This document shows, piece after piece, positions 1-6,591 of a DNA stretch of 18,932 nucleotides. The notes beneath the pieces are model-generated. The model was not told the DNA's origin and did not search any database. It saw nothing but the letters and a program-made list of their open reading frames with translations. The stretch is from Azoarcus sp. (lineage in GTDB: Bacteria; Pseudomonadota; Gammaproteobacteria; Burkholderiales; Rhodocyclaceae): positions 1 through 18,932 of the forward strand of contig JAIRLA010000073.1 of NCBI GenBank assembly GCA_031259795.1, written 5' to 3'. A program made the position numbers and the translations under genes. The first letter of the stretch is position 1. Every line of letters starts with the position of its first letter.

Positions 1-165
1 TTAATAAAAGCTTATTTGGCCTAGTAAAACAGTGAGCAACTTGGCTCAGGGGAACGGTGTTACTTTTGAAATATATCCACTTTGGGATTAATTTACTATT
101 AGGTTAGTGCATATGGGGGTCGTGAAGGGCGGAAAGAAAAGAAGGAGAAGGGGGCGGGGGCGGTT
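1..165. other. AT-rich left edge, no gene recognised
   Basis: The first ~115 bases are clearly AT-rich, while nearly everything to the right is strongly GC-rich. No convincing reading frame, RBS or RNA structure is visible. Bases ~121-165 are purine-rich and lie just downstream of the stop codon of the PEP-CTERM gene. I see no GC stem followed by a T-tract that would act as its terminator. The composition shift could be an ordinary intergenic region or the edge of acquired DNA. The window boundary prevents a decision. Confidence 0.4.
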
Positions 166-723
166 TCAGCGCGGGCGGCGGGCGGCGCGGACGGCCAGCG
201 CGCCCGCGCCGAGCAGGCCGAGCAGCAGCGTGGAAGGCTCGGGGACGCCGTTGCCGCTCGCGTTGCCTTGGGTGGCGTCGATCCACACGCTCCAGTCCCC
301 CCCGCCGCTGATCGGCAGCGGGGTGGCGGCATCGAGCAAGAAGCCGTCCGCCAGCGCGCCCCCCAGCGGGAAATTGCCCAGCGCCGTCAAGGTCAGGATG
401 TAGTCGCCCGCCAGGAACGAGGTGAAGTGAAAGCCCGCGTCGGCGTCGCTTTGCGTGGCGGGATGGATGAAGGGGTCGTCGTCGCTCCAGCCGATCAGGA
501 CGCCATCGCCCGTCCACAGCGTGGCGTAGGGGTCGAAGTTCAGGCCGTCGAGATAAGAGTCCGTCCACAGGCTGAATTCGTCCACGTCTTTATCGAGGGT
601 GAAGGAGATGGTGGCGATGTCGTTGTGGTAATCGAGGCTGCCGGTGAAGTGCAGGGGGGCGGCGCTGGCGGGAAGCGCGCCCAGGAGAAGCGCGGCGGCG
701 AGGGGGGCGAGGCGTGTTTTCAT
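166..723 (-). CDS. PEP-CTERM sorting-signal secreted protein
   Basis: This is a 185-residue protein with an N-terminal signal peptide (residues 1-22, basic MKTR, then an Ala/Leu core, cleavage near ASA-AP). The C-terminus is a canonical PEP-CTERM tripartite signal: VPEPST at 160-165, a hydrophobic helix at about 166-180 and the basic tail RAARRPR. Proteins of this class are exported by Sec, then recognised and cut by a membrane exosortase (EpsH/XrtA type), usually in EPS- or biofilm-forming Gram-negatives. The middle part, including FLAGDYILTLTALGNFPLGG (103-122), resembles the DVUA0089-type beta-rich domain often carried by PEP-CTERM proteins; that assignment is from memory of the family. 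An upstream in-frame ATG at 756 exists, but 723 is preferred because AAAGGA lies at SD distance and the signal peptide begins there. No exosortase gene is in the window. Confidence 0.85.
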   Translation of the reverse strand: MKTRLAPLAAALLLGALPASAAPLHFTGSLDYHNDIATISFTLDKDVDEFSLWTDSYLDGLNFDPYATLWTGDGVLIGWSDDDPFIHPATQSDADAGFHFTSFLAGDYILTLTALGNFPLGGALADGFLLDAATPLPISGGGDWSVWIDATQGNASGNGVPEPSTLLLGLLGAGALAVRAARRPR

Positions 724-768
724 GGTGGAGGGTCCTTTTTTATCGATGCATTGCATGGGAAGGGGGGG

Positions 769-1518
769 TTACCGCTGTCGTTGCTGCTGTTGCTGTTGCT
801 GTTGTTGCGCTTGCTGTGACTGTTTCCGCTGTTCGCGCATTTCGGCGGCGCGCTCGCGCATCGAGATGGGGTCGATGTGGCGGCCATGGGCGAGCGGCTC
901 GCGGGTGCGCGGATCGAGTTCGATGCCGTCGTTGAAGCGGAACGTCCCTTGCGGGTAGTCCCCGAGGCAGGCGGCGTCCCCGGCGGTGCACATCACCCCC
1001 GCACAACCGGCGAGGACGCTGTGGATGGGGCGGCCATCCGGGTAGTAACTCTCGGGCATGGCGCGCGGGGTGTAGCGGATGAGCGCGCCGGGAAGGTAGA
1101 CCTCGGGGATGTAGTCGGTGACGGCCATGTGGACGAAGACGGCGCGGCGGCCTTCGGCATCAACGGGCAGGAGCATGACGCGGTTGCGGGCGAGGTAGTC
1201 GGCTTCGTCGTCGGGGAAGTCTTTCCACATGCGCGTTTTGGCCCAGCGGTACAGGGCGCGCATTTCGTCGTCGGAGAGGACTTTGAGGGGATGGCCGACG
1301 ACGATGGCGTCGAAGGGCGCGAGGCCGGAGGCGCTTAGACCGCAGTCGCCCGAACCCGCCGGGCAGCCGGGCGGGGCGTCCTCGGCGGCCCGCGCCGCGC
1401 CGGAGCGCAGGGGCAAGAGGAAAAGGAAAAGGGCGAGGAGGAGGACAAGGCGCGGGAGCAGCGGCGCATCCCCGCGCGCCGCCCGCCGCGCGGCGGGAAA
1501 AAAATTCCCCGTGGCCAA
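769..1518 (-). CDS. Putative secreted protein with polyglutamine tail; start uncertain, possibly phase-variable
   Basis: I do not recognise this protein. The frame encodes up to 249 residues from a TTG at 1518. It has a hydrophobic, leucine-rich segment (about residues 22-37) ending in an Ala-rich AARAAE region, consistent with a signal peptide or anchor. The body contains several Cys (CPAG..DCG near the N-terminus; AGCAGVMC and AACLGDYPQG later), suggesting an oxidised periplasmic or exported domain. The tail is charged, then Gln-rich, with nine consecutive Gln codons (781-807) before the final RQR. The TTG lies inside a perfect inverted repeat and has no Shine-Dalgarno sequence. No ATG or GTG is in frame at a sensible place. 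The frame stays open upstream through the CGAA repeat to 1710, so the true start may be the out-of-frame ATG at 1714. It lies 45 bases upstream of the PEP-CTERM gene on the same strand and may be cotranscribed with it. Confidence 0.6.
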   Translation of the reverse strand: MATGNFFPAARRAARGDAPLLPRLVLLLALFLFLLPLRSGAARAAEDAPPGCPAGSGDCGLSASGLAPFDAIVVGHPLKVLSDDEMRALYRWAKTRMWKDFPDDEADYLARNRVMLLPVDAEGRRAVFVHMAVTDYIPEVYLPGALIRYTPRAMPESYYPDGRPIHSVLAGCAGVMCTAGDAACLGDYPQGTFRFNDGIELDPRTREPLAHGRHIDPISMRERAAEMREQRKQSQQAQQQQQQQQQRQR

Positions 1519-1538
1519 GGGCCACGGGGAATTTTTTT
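1498..1538. terminator. Perfect 19-bp inverted repeat, terminator-like in both directions
   Basis: Arms 1498-1516 and 1520-1538 are exactly complementary, with a 3-base AAG loop. The stem has a GC-rich core (ATTCCCCGTGGCC) and is flanked by A7 on the left and T7 on the right, so RNA from either strand would form a GC hairpin followed by a U-tract, the form of a rho-independent terminator. Its position is odd. The only gene beside it (minus strand) reads away from it, and its TTG start codon sits in the loop and left arm. It may terminate or attenuate transcription entering the secreted-protein gene from the right, or be a leftover of a lost plus-strand gene. Confidence 0.7.
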
Positions 1539-1597
1539 CGTAAACGAACGCCGCCGGACGTTTAGCCTCGCGGCGTTTCGCCCTGTGGAGAATCAGG

Positions 1598-1714
1598 TCA
1601 GCAACATTCGTTCGTTCGTTCGTTCGTTCGTTCGTTCGTTCGTTCGTTCGTTCGTTCGTTCGTTCGTTCGTTCGTTCGTTCGTTCGTTCGCAGGAATCGC
1701 GCCAAAGTCGTCAT
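1598..1714 (-). CDS. Short leader ORF through the CGAA repeat (possible out-of-phase 5' end of the secreted-protein gene)
   Basis: An ATG at 1714-1712 starts MTTLARFL, enters the repeat directly as seven copies of Arg-Thr-Asn-Glu, then reads Cys-Cys and stops at TGA (1600-1598), giving 38 residues. The downstream secreted-protein frame is offset by one base. Loss of one 4-bp unit (21 to 20), or any change of the same size modulo three units, would fuse this ATG to the downstream frame and give about 313 residues with no intervening stop. I checked the codons from 1606 to 1519 in that frame. The RBS is weak. A plausible promoter lies at 1778-1806. That this leader is translated is an inference. 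Confidence 0.3.
   Translation of the reverse strand: MTTLARFLRTNERTNERTNERTNERTNERTNERTNECC
1607..1690. repeat. Tetranucleotide microsatellite, (TTCG)21 / (CGAA)21
   Basis: There are twenty-one perfect tandem TTCG units, 84 bases, with no interruption. Long perfect tetranucleotide tracts are rare in bacterial chromosomes. Where known (Haemophilus, Neisseria, Moraxella) they are hypermutable slippage sites that switch genes on and off. The tract lies between a possible minus-strand ATG (1714) and the secreted-protein frame (769-1518). On the plus strand it would encode repeated Arg-Ser-Phe-Val in a frame that runs on into repeat DNA and is not credible as a gene. The copy number could also be affected by assembly. 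Confidence 0.97.
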
Positions 1715-1777
1715 CGCCGTTCGTTACCCGGAGAAATGTGCCGCACTCAATTCATGCCCATGCGGAAAACAGGGCGC

Positions 1778-1806
1778 AATGTACACGCGCTTCCCGAGCA
1801 ATACAA
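1778..1806 (-). promoter_or_regulatory. Candidate sigma70 promoter upstream of the CGAA leader ORF
   Basis: On the minus strand the -35-like hexamer TTGTAT (1806-1801) and the -10-like hexamer TACATT (1783-1778) are separated by 17 bases. Each matches the consensus at four of six positions. Transcription would begin near 1771, about 57 bases before the ATG at 1714. The match is modest, and hits of this quality occur by chance. Confidence 0.3.
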
Positions 1807-1870
1807 CACCTCGGCGAAAATTTTTTTTCCGCTGTGGCGTTCAAGCCTCCCCGCAATGACGAGTTCTTCC

Positions 1871-1942
1871 CAAAGGACTTCCCCCATCCAAAGAATTCCC
1901 CCCATCCAAGGAACTCCCCATGTCCAAAGGAATTCCCTCGCC
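1871..1942. repeat. 18-bp imperfect tandem repeat, four units
   Basis: Four contiguous 18-base units begin at 1871, 1889, 1907 and 1925. Each starts CAAAGGA/CAAGGA/CAAAGAA and continues with a C-rich half (for example CTTCCCCCATC). The last unit merges into the REP-like element. No protein reading is credible. It appears to be a local duplication within noncoding repeat DNA. Confidence 0.75.
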
Positions 1943-2145
1943 CCCCGCAGGGGGGAGAGGGTTAGGGAGAGGGGGGGCCAACCATGCGGAGCGAAGCGAC
2001 GCTGATTTCTTTGCGGTGGGGCACGGACAGGCGCTCCCTTTCTTCCTCCCCCTTTTTATCCAGCGGCGCTACGCGCCGGATGGTTGGAAACCCTCTCCCG
2101 CCCTTCGGGCACCCTCCCCCGCAAGCGGGGGAGGGGAGTCCATCG
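1925..2145. repeat. REP/MITE-like palindromic element
   Basis: The element has two facing halves. The inner arms 1978-1998 and 2067-2087 are inverted repeats matching at 18 of 21 positions (CCAACCATnCGG core). Outside them, 1930-1977 and 2088-2138 are again roughly complementary (CCCTCTCCC- and GCGGGGGAGGG-type motifs). The right arm carries its own small hairpins, CCCGCCCTTCGGG and CCCCCGCAAGCGGGGG. A close relative of the right half occurs at 7255-7328, so this is a dispersed family. It has no coding capacity and would be mobilised, if at all, in trans. Confidence 0.7.
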
Positions 2146-2150
2146 GAAGA

Positions 2151-2311
2151 ACTCGTCATTGCGAGGATCGACGCGCCCCCGTCCCGTCACTGGGAAAGCC
2201 TCCCCCCTCGTCATTGCGAGGAGCGCATCGACGAGGGGGAAGGGCTTTCGCAATGACGAGGGTGGGGTGGCTTTCGTAATGACGAGGGTGGGGCGGCTTT
2301 CGTGATGACGG
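2151..2311. repeat. Cluster of CGTCATTGCGAG motifs with a 26-bp tandem repeat
   Basis: CTCGTCATTGCGAGG occurs directly at ~2153 and ~2208. Then 26-base units with the inverted motif (GGCTTTCGnAATGACGAGGG) begin at 2243, 2269 and 2295, the last one partial. The same CGTCATTGCGAG motif is seen at ~1851-1860 (inverted) and at ~18907 at the right edge of the window. This is typical of short extragenic repeats in betaproteobacteria. No coding function is apparent. Confidence 0.75.
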
Positions 2312-2551
2312 CGCTTTGCCTTTCCCGGGCGGTATGTGGTCGCTGCGGGCAAGCCCGCGACGGGGCAGTCGATATATGCGATATATGTCATGCATGGCAT
2401 ATTGGATGCGTGGTGAAAGATCACGCCCGGCGGTGGATTGCGGCCATTCATGGAAGACGGGAAGGAATTCTGGATGAGAATACGGTACCATTGAGCCGAT
2501 CTATTAAAAAATAGCATGGCGCTGTAGCTACGGATGGAGACTAATATCATC
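2312..2551. other. Leader region of the ACT gene, no gene supported
   Basis: This 240-base stretch becomes more AT-rich toward the ACT gene. It contains a direct repeat GATATATG-C-GATATATG (~2371-2387), followed at once by the palindrome CATGCATG (~2390), and an AT-rich tract TATTAAAAAATAG (~2502-2514). These could be promoter or operator elements for the ACT-paaK pair. I cannot place a confident -35/-10 pair. A small 70-codon frame at 2302-2514 begins inside the 26-bp repeat and lacks an RBS, so it is not called. Confidence 0.35.
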
Positions 2552-2977
2552 ATGGCAATTCCCCAAATCAGTGTTTTTCTGGAAAGTCAGCCGGGTCATT
2601 TGAAACGCATCCTCGATGCTTTTGAAGCCGCCGGGGTAAATGTGCGCGGTTACTCGGTTTCCGATACGGGCGATTATGGAATTGCGCGTTTCATTCTCGA
2701 CAGGCCGGGAGAGGCGCTCGAAGTGTTGCGCGCGCAAGGGTGCGCCTCGACGCTCACGCAGGTGCTGTGCGTCCGCCTGCACGACGAGCCGGGGGAACTG
2801 GCGCGCGTCATGAGCGTCATCGCGGCGGCGGGAATCAACGTGCTGTATAGCTATTCCCTGATCTCGACCATTATCGCCATTCATGTCGAAAACATAGACT
2901 CGGCGGAATCGGCCTTGCGGCACCAGCCAATAGACCTTGTGTCACTGGATGAAATAGCGGCGCGTCTCCGGGATTGA
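2552..2977 (+). CDS. Tandem ACT-domain amino-acid-binding regulatory protein
   Basis: This 141-residue protein consists of two ACT domains and nothing else: about residues 4-68 (IPQISVFLESQPGHLKRILD, a typical ACT first strand and helix) and 72-137 (VLCVRLHDEPGELARVMSVI). ACT domains bind amino acids or related small ligands at dimer interfaces. Stand-alone tandem ACT proteins are commonly encoded beside PaaK-type aryl-CoA ligases, as here, and are thought to sense the substrate or its amino-acid precursor. Start 2552 is chosen because GGAGA (2536-2540) sits 11 bases before it. An earlier in-frame ATG at 2534 overlaps that SD and has none of its own. The ligase gene follows after 60 bases on the same strand, so an operon is likely. 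The exact ligand cannot be read from the sequence. Confidence 0.85.
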   Translation: MAIPQISVFLESQPGHLKRILDAFEAAGVNVRGYSVSDTGDYGIARFILDRPGEALEVLRAQGCASTLTQVLCVRLHDEPGELARVMSVIAAAGINVLYSYSLISTIIAIHVENIDSAESALRHQPIDLVSLDEIAARLRD

Positions 2978-3037
2978 TGTGGTTTCCCGATCAGGATGCA
3001 CTGATATATATTGTAACGTCCAGATAGAACCGACAGC

Positions 3038-4360
3038 ATGGATGGTCCCAAGGTGAATTATTTCGAGCCGGAAATCGAAACCGCGCCGCGCGAACATATC
3101 CGGCGGATTCAATTGGAAAGGCTGCAAAGACAAGTCGCATGGGCATATGAACGCGTACCTTGGTATAAACAGCGTTTTCAGGAACTCGGCATCGGGCCGG
3201 AAGATATACGGCGCCTCGAAGACGTGCGGCTGCTGCCGTTTACCGATAAGCAGGTATTGCGCGACACCTATCCGTTTGGCCTGTGCGCCATTGCGCTCGA
3301 CGATGTGCTGCGCCTGCATGCTTCTTCGGGGACGACGGGCAAGCCCATCGTCGTCGGCTACAGCAGGCGCGATCTCGACGCCTGGAGCGATTGCGTCGCG
3401 CGCCTTGCGGCGATGGCGGGCATCACGCGCGCCGACCGCGTGCAGATGGCGTTCGGCTACGGCATGTTCACCGGGGGATTCGGCCTGCACTACGGCTGCG
3501 AAAAGCTGGGTTGCATGATGGTGCCCGCCGGTTCCGGCAATACCGAGCGGCACTTGATGATGATCGCGGACTACGAGACCACGGTGCTGATCTCGACGCC
3601 TTCCTACGCCATGCACATGTGCGAGGTCGGCGAGGCGCGGGGTTTCGACTGGCGGGCCTCCAGCCTGCGGGTCGGGTTGTTCGGCGGCGAACCCTGCACG
3701 CCCGGCATGCGGCGCGAGATCGAAAACCGCATGCACATCATCTGTACCGACAATTACGGCCTGACCGAAGTCAACGGCCCCGGCGTGGCGGGGGAATGTC
3801 TCGTCGCGCGCGACCAGCAGCATATCGCCGAAGATCATTTCCTGTGGGAGATCATCGACCCCGCCACGGGCGAAGCCTTGCCGGAAGGCAGCGAGGGCGA
3901 ACTGGTGCTGACCACCTTGAGCAAGGAAGCCTTTCCGATGCTGCGCTACCGGACGCACGATCTGACGAGCGTCACCACCGCGCCGTGCGGTTGCGGACGC
4001 ACGCACGCCCGCATGGCCAAGGTACGCGCCCGCACCGACGACATGCTCATCGTGCGGGGCACCAACGTTTTCCCGAGCCAGGTGGAAGATATCCTCGCCG
4101 GCATCGCCGGGGTGACGCCGCACTACCGCATCGTGCTCGACAACGAAACCGGCATGGACAGGATGACGGTCATGGTGGAATTGCGCCCCGACGCTTTCAG
4201 CGATTCTTTCGGGGAAATGGACCGTTTCCGGCGGCGCGTCGCCGACCGCCTGCGGCAGACGCTGCTCATCACCCCCGTCGTCAAACTGGTCGAACCGGGC
4301 GGAATCGAACGCTCTTTCGGGAAGAGCAGGCGCGTCGAGGACAAGCGGGAAAAGCCATGA
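3038..4360 (+). CDS. Phenylacetate-CoA ligase family (PaaK-like) AMP-forming aryl-CoA ligase
   Basis: A 440-residue adenylate-forming enzyme of the usual PaaK length. It shows the P-loop-like SSGTTGKP (96-103), the aromatic/adenine-binding YGLTE (240-244), YRTHDL (304-309) whose Asp contacts the ribose, and the hinge and C-terminal region (GTNVFPSQVE, 341-350). A Lys near the C-terminus (FGKSRR, K429) is a candidate for the adenylation lysine. The CGCG-type cluster CGCGRTHARM (317-326) is typical of the PaaK subfamily. The family converts aryl acids such as phenylacetate with ATP and CoA to the aryl-CoA thioester in the cytoplasm. No ring-epoxidase (paaABCDE), indolepyruvate oxidoreductase or anaerobic pathway gene is nearby, so the true substrate is unknown and paaK itself is not asserted. 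It is probably cotranscribed with the ACT gene. The start has only a weak RBS. Confidence 0.9.
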   Translation: MDGPKVNYFEPEIETAPREHIRRIQLERLQRQVAWAYERVPWYKQRFQELGIGPEDIRRLEDVRLLPFTDKQVLRDTYPFGLCAIALDDVLRLHASSGTTGKPIVVGYSRRDLDAWSDCVARLAAMAGITRADRVQMAFGYGMFTGGFGLHYGCEKLGCMMVPAGSGNTERHLMMIADYETTVLISTPSYAMHMCEVGEARGFDWRASSLRVGLFGGEPCTPGMRREIENRMHIICTDNYGLTEVNGPGVAGECLVARDQQHIAEDHFLWEIIDPATGEALPEGSEGELVLTTLSKEAFPMLRYRTHDLTSVTTAPCGCGRTHARMAKVRARTDDMLIVRGTNVFPSQVEDILAGIAGVTPHYRIVLDNETGMDRMTVMVELRPDAFSDSFGEMDRFRRRVADRLRQTLLITPVVKLVEPGGIERSFGKSRRVEDKREKP

Positions 4361-4402
4361 CGCCGCCGGGGCGGGCCGGTTCGCGTGGATGCGCGATCGG
4401 GG

Positions 4403-4420
4403 CGGGCGGCGCGCCGCCCG
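4403..4420. terminator. GC-rich perfect palindrome between convergent genes
   Basis: CGGGCGGCG (4403-4411) is followed directly by its exact reverse complement (4412-4420). The RNA could form a stem of about seven pairs with a four-base loop on either strand. It lies in the ~100-base gap between the convergent ligase and chemoreceptor genes, the expected place for a shared terminator. No T-tract follows on either side, so intrinsic termination is uncertain. Confidence 0.35.
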
Positions 4421-4462
4421 GCCTTGCCGTCGCGCCGTGTTCCCCCCGATTGCAGGCCCGCG

Positions 4463-6139
4463 TCAGAGCCTGAAGCGATTGACCAGTTCCTGAAGCTGTT
4501 CGGCGCGGGAAGTGAGATCGCGCGTGGCCGCCGCCACTTCGCGCACGGCGGAACTGTTGTCTTCGCTCATGCCGGCGATGCGTTCGACGTTCTTGGCGAT
4601 TTCGGTACTGGCCGTGGATTGCTCGGAGAGCGCGAGCGAGATTTCGGAGACGGCGCTGACCACCGCGGCCGATGCTTCGTTGATCTGCCCGATGTTGGCG
4701 CCGGCGCGCTCGGACAATTCGACCGTGGATTTCACGCTCTCGCTCTGATGCCGCATCGTTTGTACGGCGTGGTCGGTGCCGGTGTGGATCTGCGAGACGA
4801 TGCGGGCGATGTCCTCGGTCGAGGTGGCGGTGCGCTCGGCGAGCTTGCGCACCTCGTCCGCGACCACCGCGAAGCCCCGGCCCTGTTCGCCGGCCCTTGC
4901 CGCTTCGATGGCGGCGTTGAGGGCGAGGAGATTGGTCTGGTCGGCCACTTCCTTGATGATGCTGACCACCGAAGCGATTTCGCGCGACTGATTGCCCAGC
5001 TCTTCCACGTCCTGCGCGGCGGCGGCCACATCGCGCGCCACGCGGTTGATGTCGGCGACCATGGATTGAATGGAATTCGAGCCTTCCTGCGCGGCGGCGC
5101 CCGATTGCTGCGCCATTTTGTTGGCGTCGTTGGCCGAATCGGAAACGTGGTTGATGGAGACGGTCATCTCTTCCACCGACGCGGCCATCGACGTGGCGGC
5201 CTGCGACTGGCTCTCGCTGGCGGCGGCGATGTTTTCGCTGGTGGCGTGCAACTGTTCGCTGGCGGCGGCGATGTCGTTGGCGCTGCGGCTGATGGTATCG
5301 ACCAGGTTGCGCAGCGATTTGATCGTGTTGGAGACAGAATAAAGCGCGCTCGATTTATCGCCGGGGCGCAGTTCGACCTGCATGCTGAGATCGGCGTTGC
5401 TGACGCGCTGCATGATTTCCTGGATGGCGGCTGGTTCGCCGCCGATCTGGCGGATGACGGCGCGGAAGATCAGGATGCCGACCAGGATGCCGAGCACAAA
5501 CCCGGCAATCGTCAGCACCGCGCTGACCTTGACGGAACTACTGGCGCTGTCGGCGGCATCGCGGGCGGCGCTTTCGGAGCGCGCCGTTTGCCTGTCGGTC
5601 ACGGAAGCCAGAAGGTCGCGCAGCCGCACGGCGGAAGGCGCCACGTGCTGGACGATCGTGTCGAATTCGGCCAGCAGGCGCTCGTAACTTTGGACATCAT
5701 TGGCCGCGGAAGCCGCGGCCAGTTTGGGCAGGTGCTCGTCGATCTTGCTGTAGGTCTGGCGGAAATCGTCCAGGCGGGCGTTCAGATCGACGGCCTGTTG
5801 CCGCCCTTCGTCGCTCAGGTTCGGCAGGGCGTCGAGTTTCTTCTTCAACGCATCGATTTCCGCCCAGGTCTCGACGCGCTCGTTGTGCAAATCATTGAGG
5901 GCGGTGGTTGTTCGCGGTGAGGGCGTGCGCAAGGCATAGATTGCCAGCGACTGGGTGCGGATGAGGTTGATCTCGTTCTCGAACGCGCCATAGGTGGCCA
6001 GCATCGGCACGCGGCGCTGGGCGACATCGCCCGCCAGCGCCGATACGTTGCTGCCGGAAACGATGGATAAACCACCGATGATGGCGAGCAGGAAAAGAAC
6101 CAGACCGAAACCGAGAATCAAGAGCGAGCGGAGTTTCAT
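4463..6139 (-). CDS. Methyl-accepting chemotaxis protein, periplasmic four-helix sensor
   Basis: A 558-residue transmembrane chemoreceptor. TM1 is at about residues 6-27. A ~175-residue, mostly helical periplasmic domain (about 30-205) looks like a 4HB_MCP ligand-binding domain. TM2 is at about 206-226, followed by HAMP (227-280). The long cytoplasmic coiled-coil hairpin has its highly conserved tip at 397-437 ([20 protein letters not shown] ... [16 protein letters not shown]), which contacts CheA/CheW. No C-terminal CheR-tethering pentapeptide is present; the protein ends NRFRL. The start is supported by AGGA about ten bases upstream of 6139. No che genes are near, so it feeds a chemotaxis system encoded elsewhere. 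It is convergent with the aryl-CoA ligase, and a link to aromatic-acid sensing is only suggestive. The ligand is unknown. Confidence 0.93.
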   Translation of the reverse strand: MKLRSLLILGFGLVLFLLAIIGGLSIVSGSNVSALAGDVAQRRVPMLATYGAFENEINLIRTQSLAIYALRTPSPRTTTALNDLHNERVETWAEIDALKKKLDALPNLSDEGRQQAVDLNARLDDFRQTYSKIDEHLPKLAAASAANDVQSYERLLAEFDTIVQHVAPSAVRLRDLLASVTDRQTARSESAARDAADSASSSVKVSAVLTIAGFVLGILVGILIFRAVIRQIGGEPAAIQEIMQRVSNADLSMQVELRPGDKSSALYSVSNTIKSLRNLVDTISRSANDIAAASEQLHATSENIAAASESQSQAATSMAASVEEMTVSINHVSDSANDANKMAQQSGAAAQEGSNSIQSMVADINRVARDVAAAAQDVEELGNQSREIASVVSIIKEVADQTNLLALNAAIEAARAGEQGRGFAVVADEVRKLAERTATSTEDIARIVSQIHTGTDHAVQTMRHQSESVKSTVELSERAGANIGQINEASAAVVSAVSEISLALSEQSTASTEIAKNVERIAGMSEDNSSAVREVAAATRDLTSRAEQLQELVNRFRL

Positions 6140-6591
6140 TTTTGTAACATCCTGTAGGACTCTTATGGTGAAATCCTATCCAATAGGGATTGTGACCGAA
6201 GCATTCCCCATCTTAGCGGCAGACATGGGGCGAACCAGAGAATTAATACGCATGATCGTCATGGTTTTTCTGCAACAAATGCTTACGCAGGAACAATGCC
6301 CGGCAGCTTCGTTCCCGTCCACATCGGGGGGCGGCGCTGTTTCGCTGTCCTTTTCTTCCTTCGAGGGAAAAAAAGCTCATCACAATATCCGCGCGCCCAT
6401 TCTGGAAAGCGCCTTGCCGTCTTTTCAATGCGCGCGCGCAAAAGAACCTACAATCACGTACATGCGCCTACATCCGGGACAAGACCGCGCCCGGACAAAC
6501 GCGCTATCGTTGCGCCGGTATCCACAAACCCGCTCGCCATGGCATGCCGCGCGTTCCGGCGAGCGCCCGCAATCAAGGAGAAATGACCATC
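6140..6591. other. Intergenic region between divergent mcp and cigR-like genes
   Basis: This 452-base noncoding stretch should hold both divergent promoters. Near the mcp side is an imperfect dyad, AATCCTAT (6172-6179) and AATAGGGATT (6182-6191), which could be an operator or overlap the mcp promoter. No frame here has a credible RBS or composition. The stretch is moderately less GC-rich than its neighbours around 6150-6290. No flagellar-type (sigma28) promoter is apparent. Confidence 0.35.

Noticed and set aside
1607..1690. CRISPR-like array
   Set aside because: The units are 4 bases with no spacers. It is a simple microsatellite.
1585..1965. Plus-strand frame encoding repeated Arg-Ser-Phe-Val through the TTCG array
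   Set aside because: It has a GTG start without an SD, and after the array it runs into 18-bp tandem and REP DNA. It shows no domain. The minus-strand reading makes more sense of the array.
2302..2514. 70-codon plus-strand frame with CxxC and CDIC motifs before the ACT gene
   Set aside because: It begins inside the 26-bp tandem repeat and has no RBS. The Cys spacing gives no known fold, and composition does not look coding.
2942..4123. 393-codon minus-strand frame opposite the aryl-CoA ligase
   Set aside because: It is antisense to a ligase with all conserved motifs and has no supported start.
4361..4473. Continuation of an overlapping plus-strand frame past the end of the ligase
   Set aside because: It is an out-of-frame shadow of the ligase running into the intergenic palindrome.
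4385..5920. 511-codon plus-strand frame opposite the chemoreceptor
   Set aside because: It is antisense to an unmistakable chemoreceptor, has a Gly/Asp/His-rich composition and lacks an RBS.
6243..6428. Small minus-strand frame between mcp and the cigR-like gene
   Set aside because: It has no RBS, no recognisable domain, and lies in a divergent promoter region.
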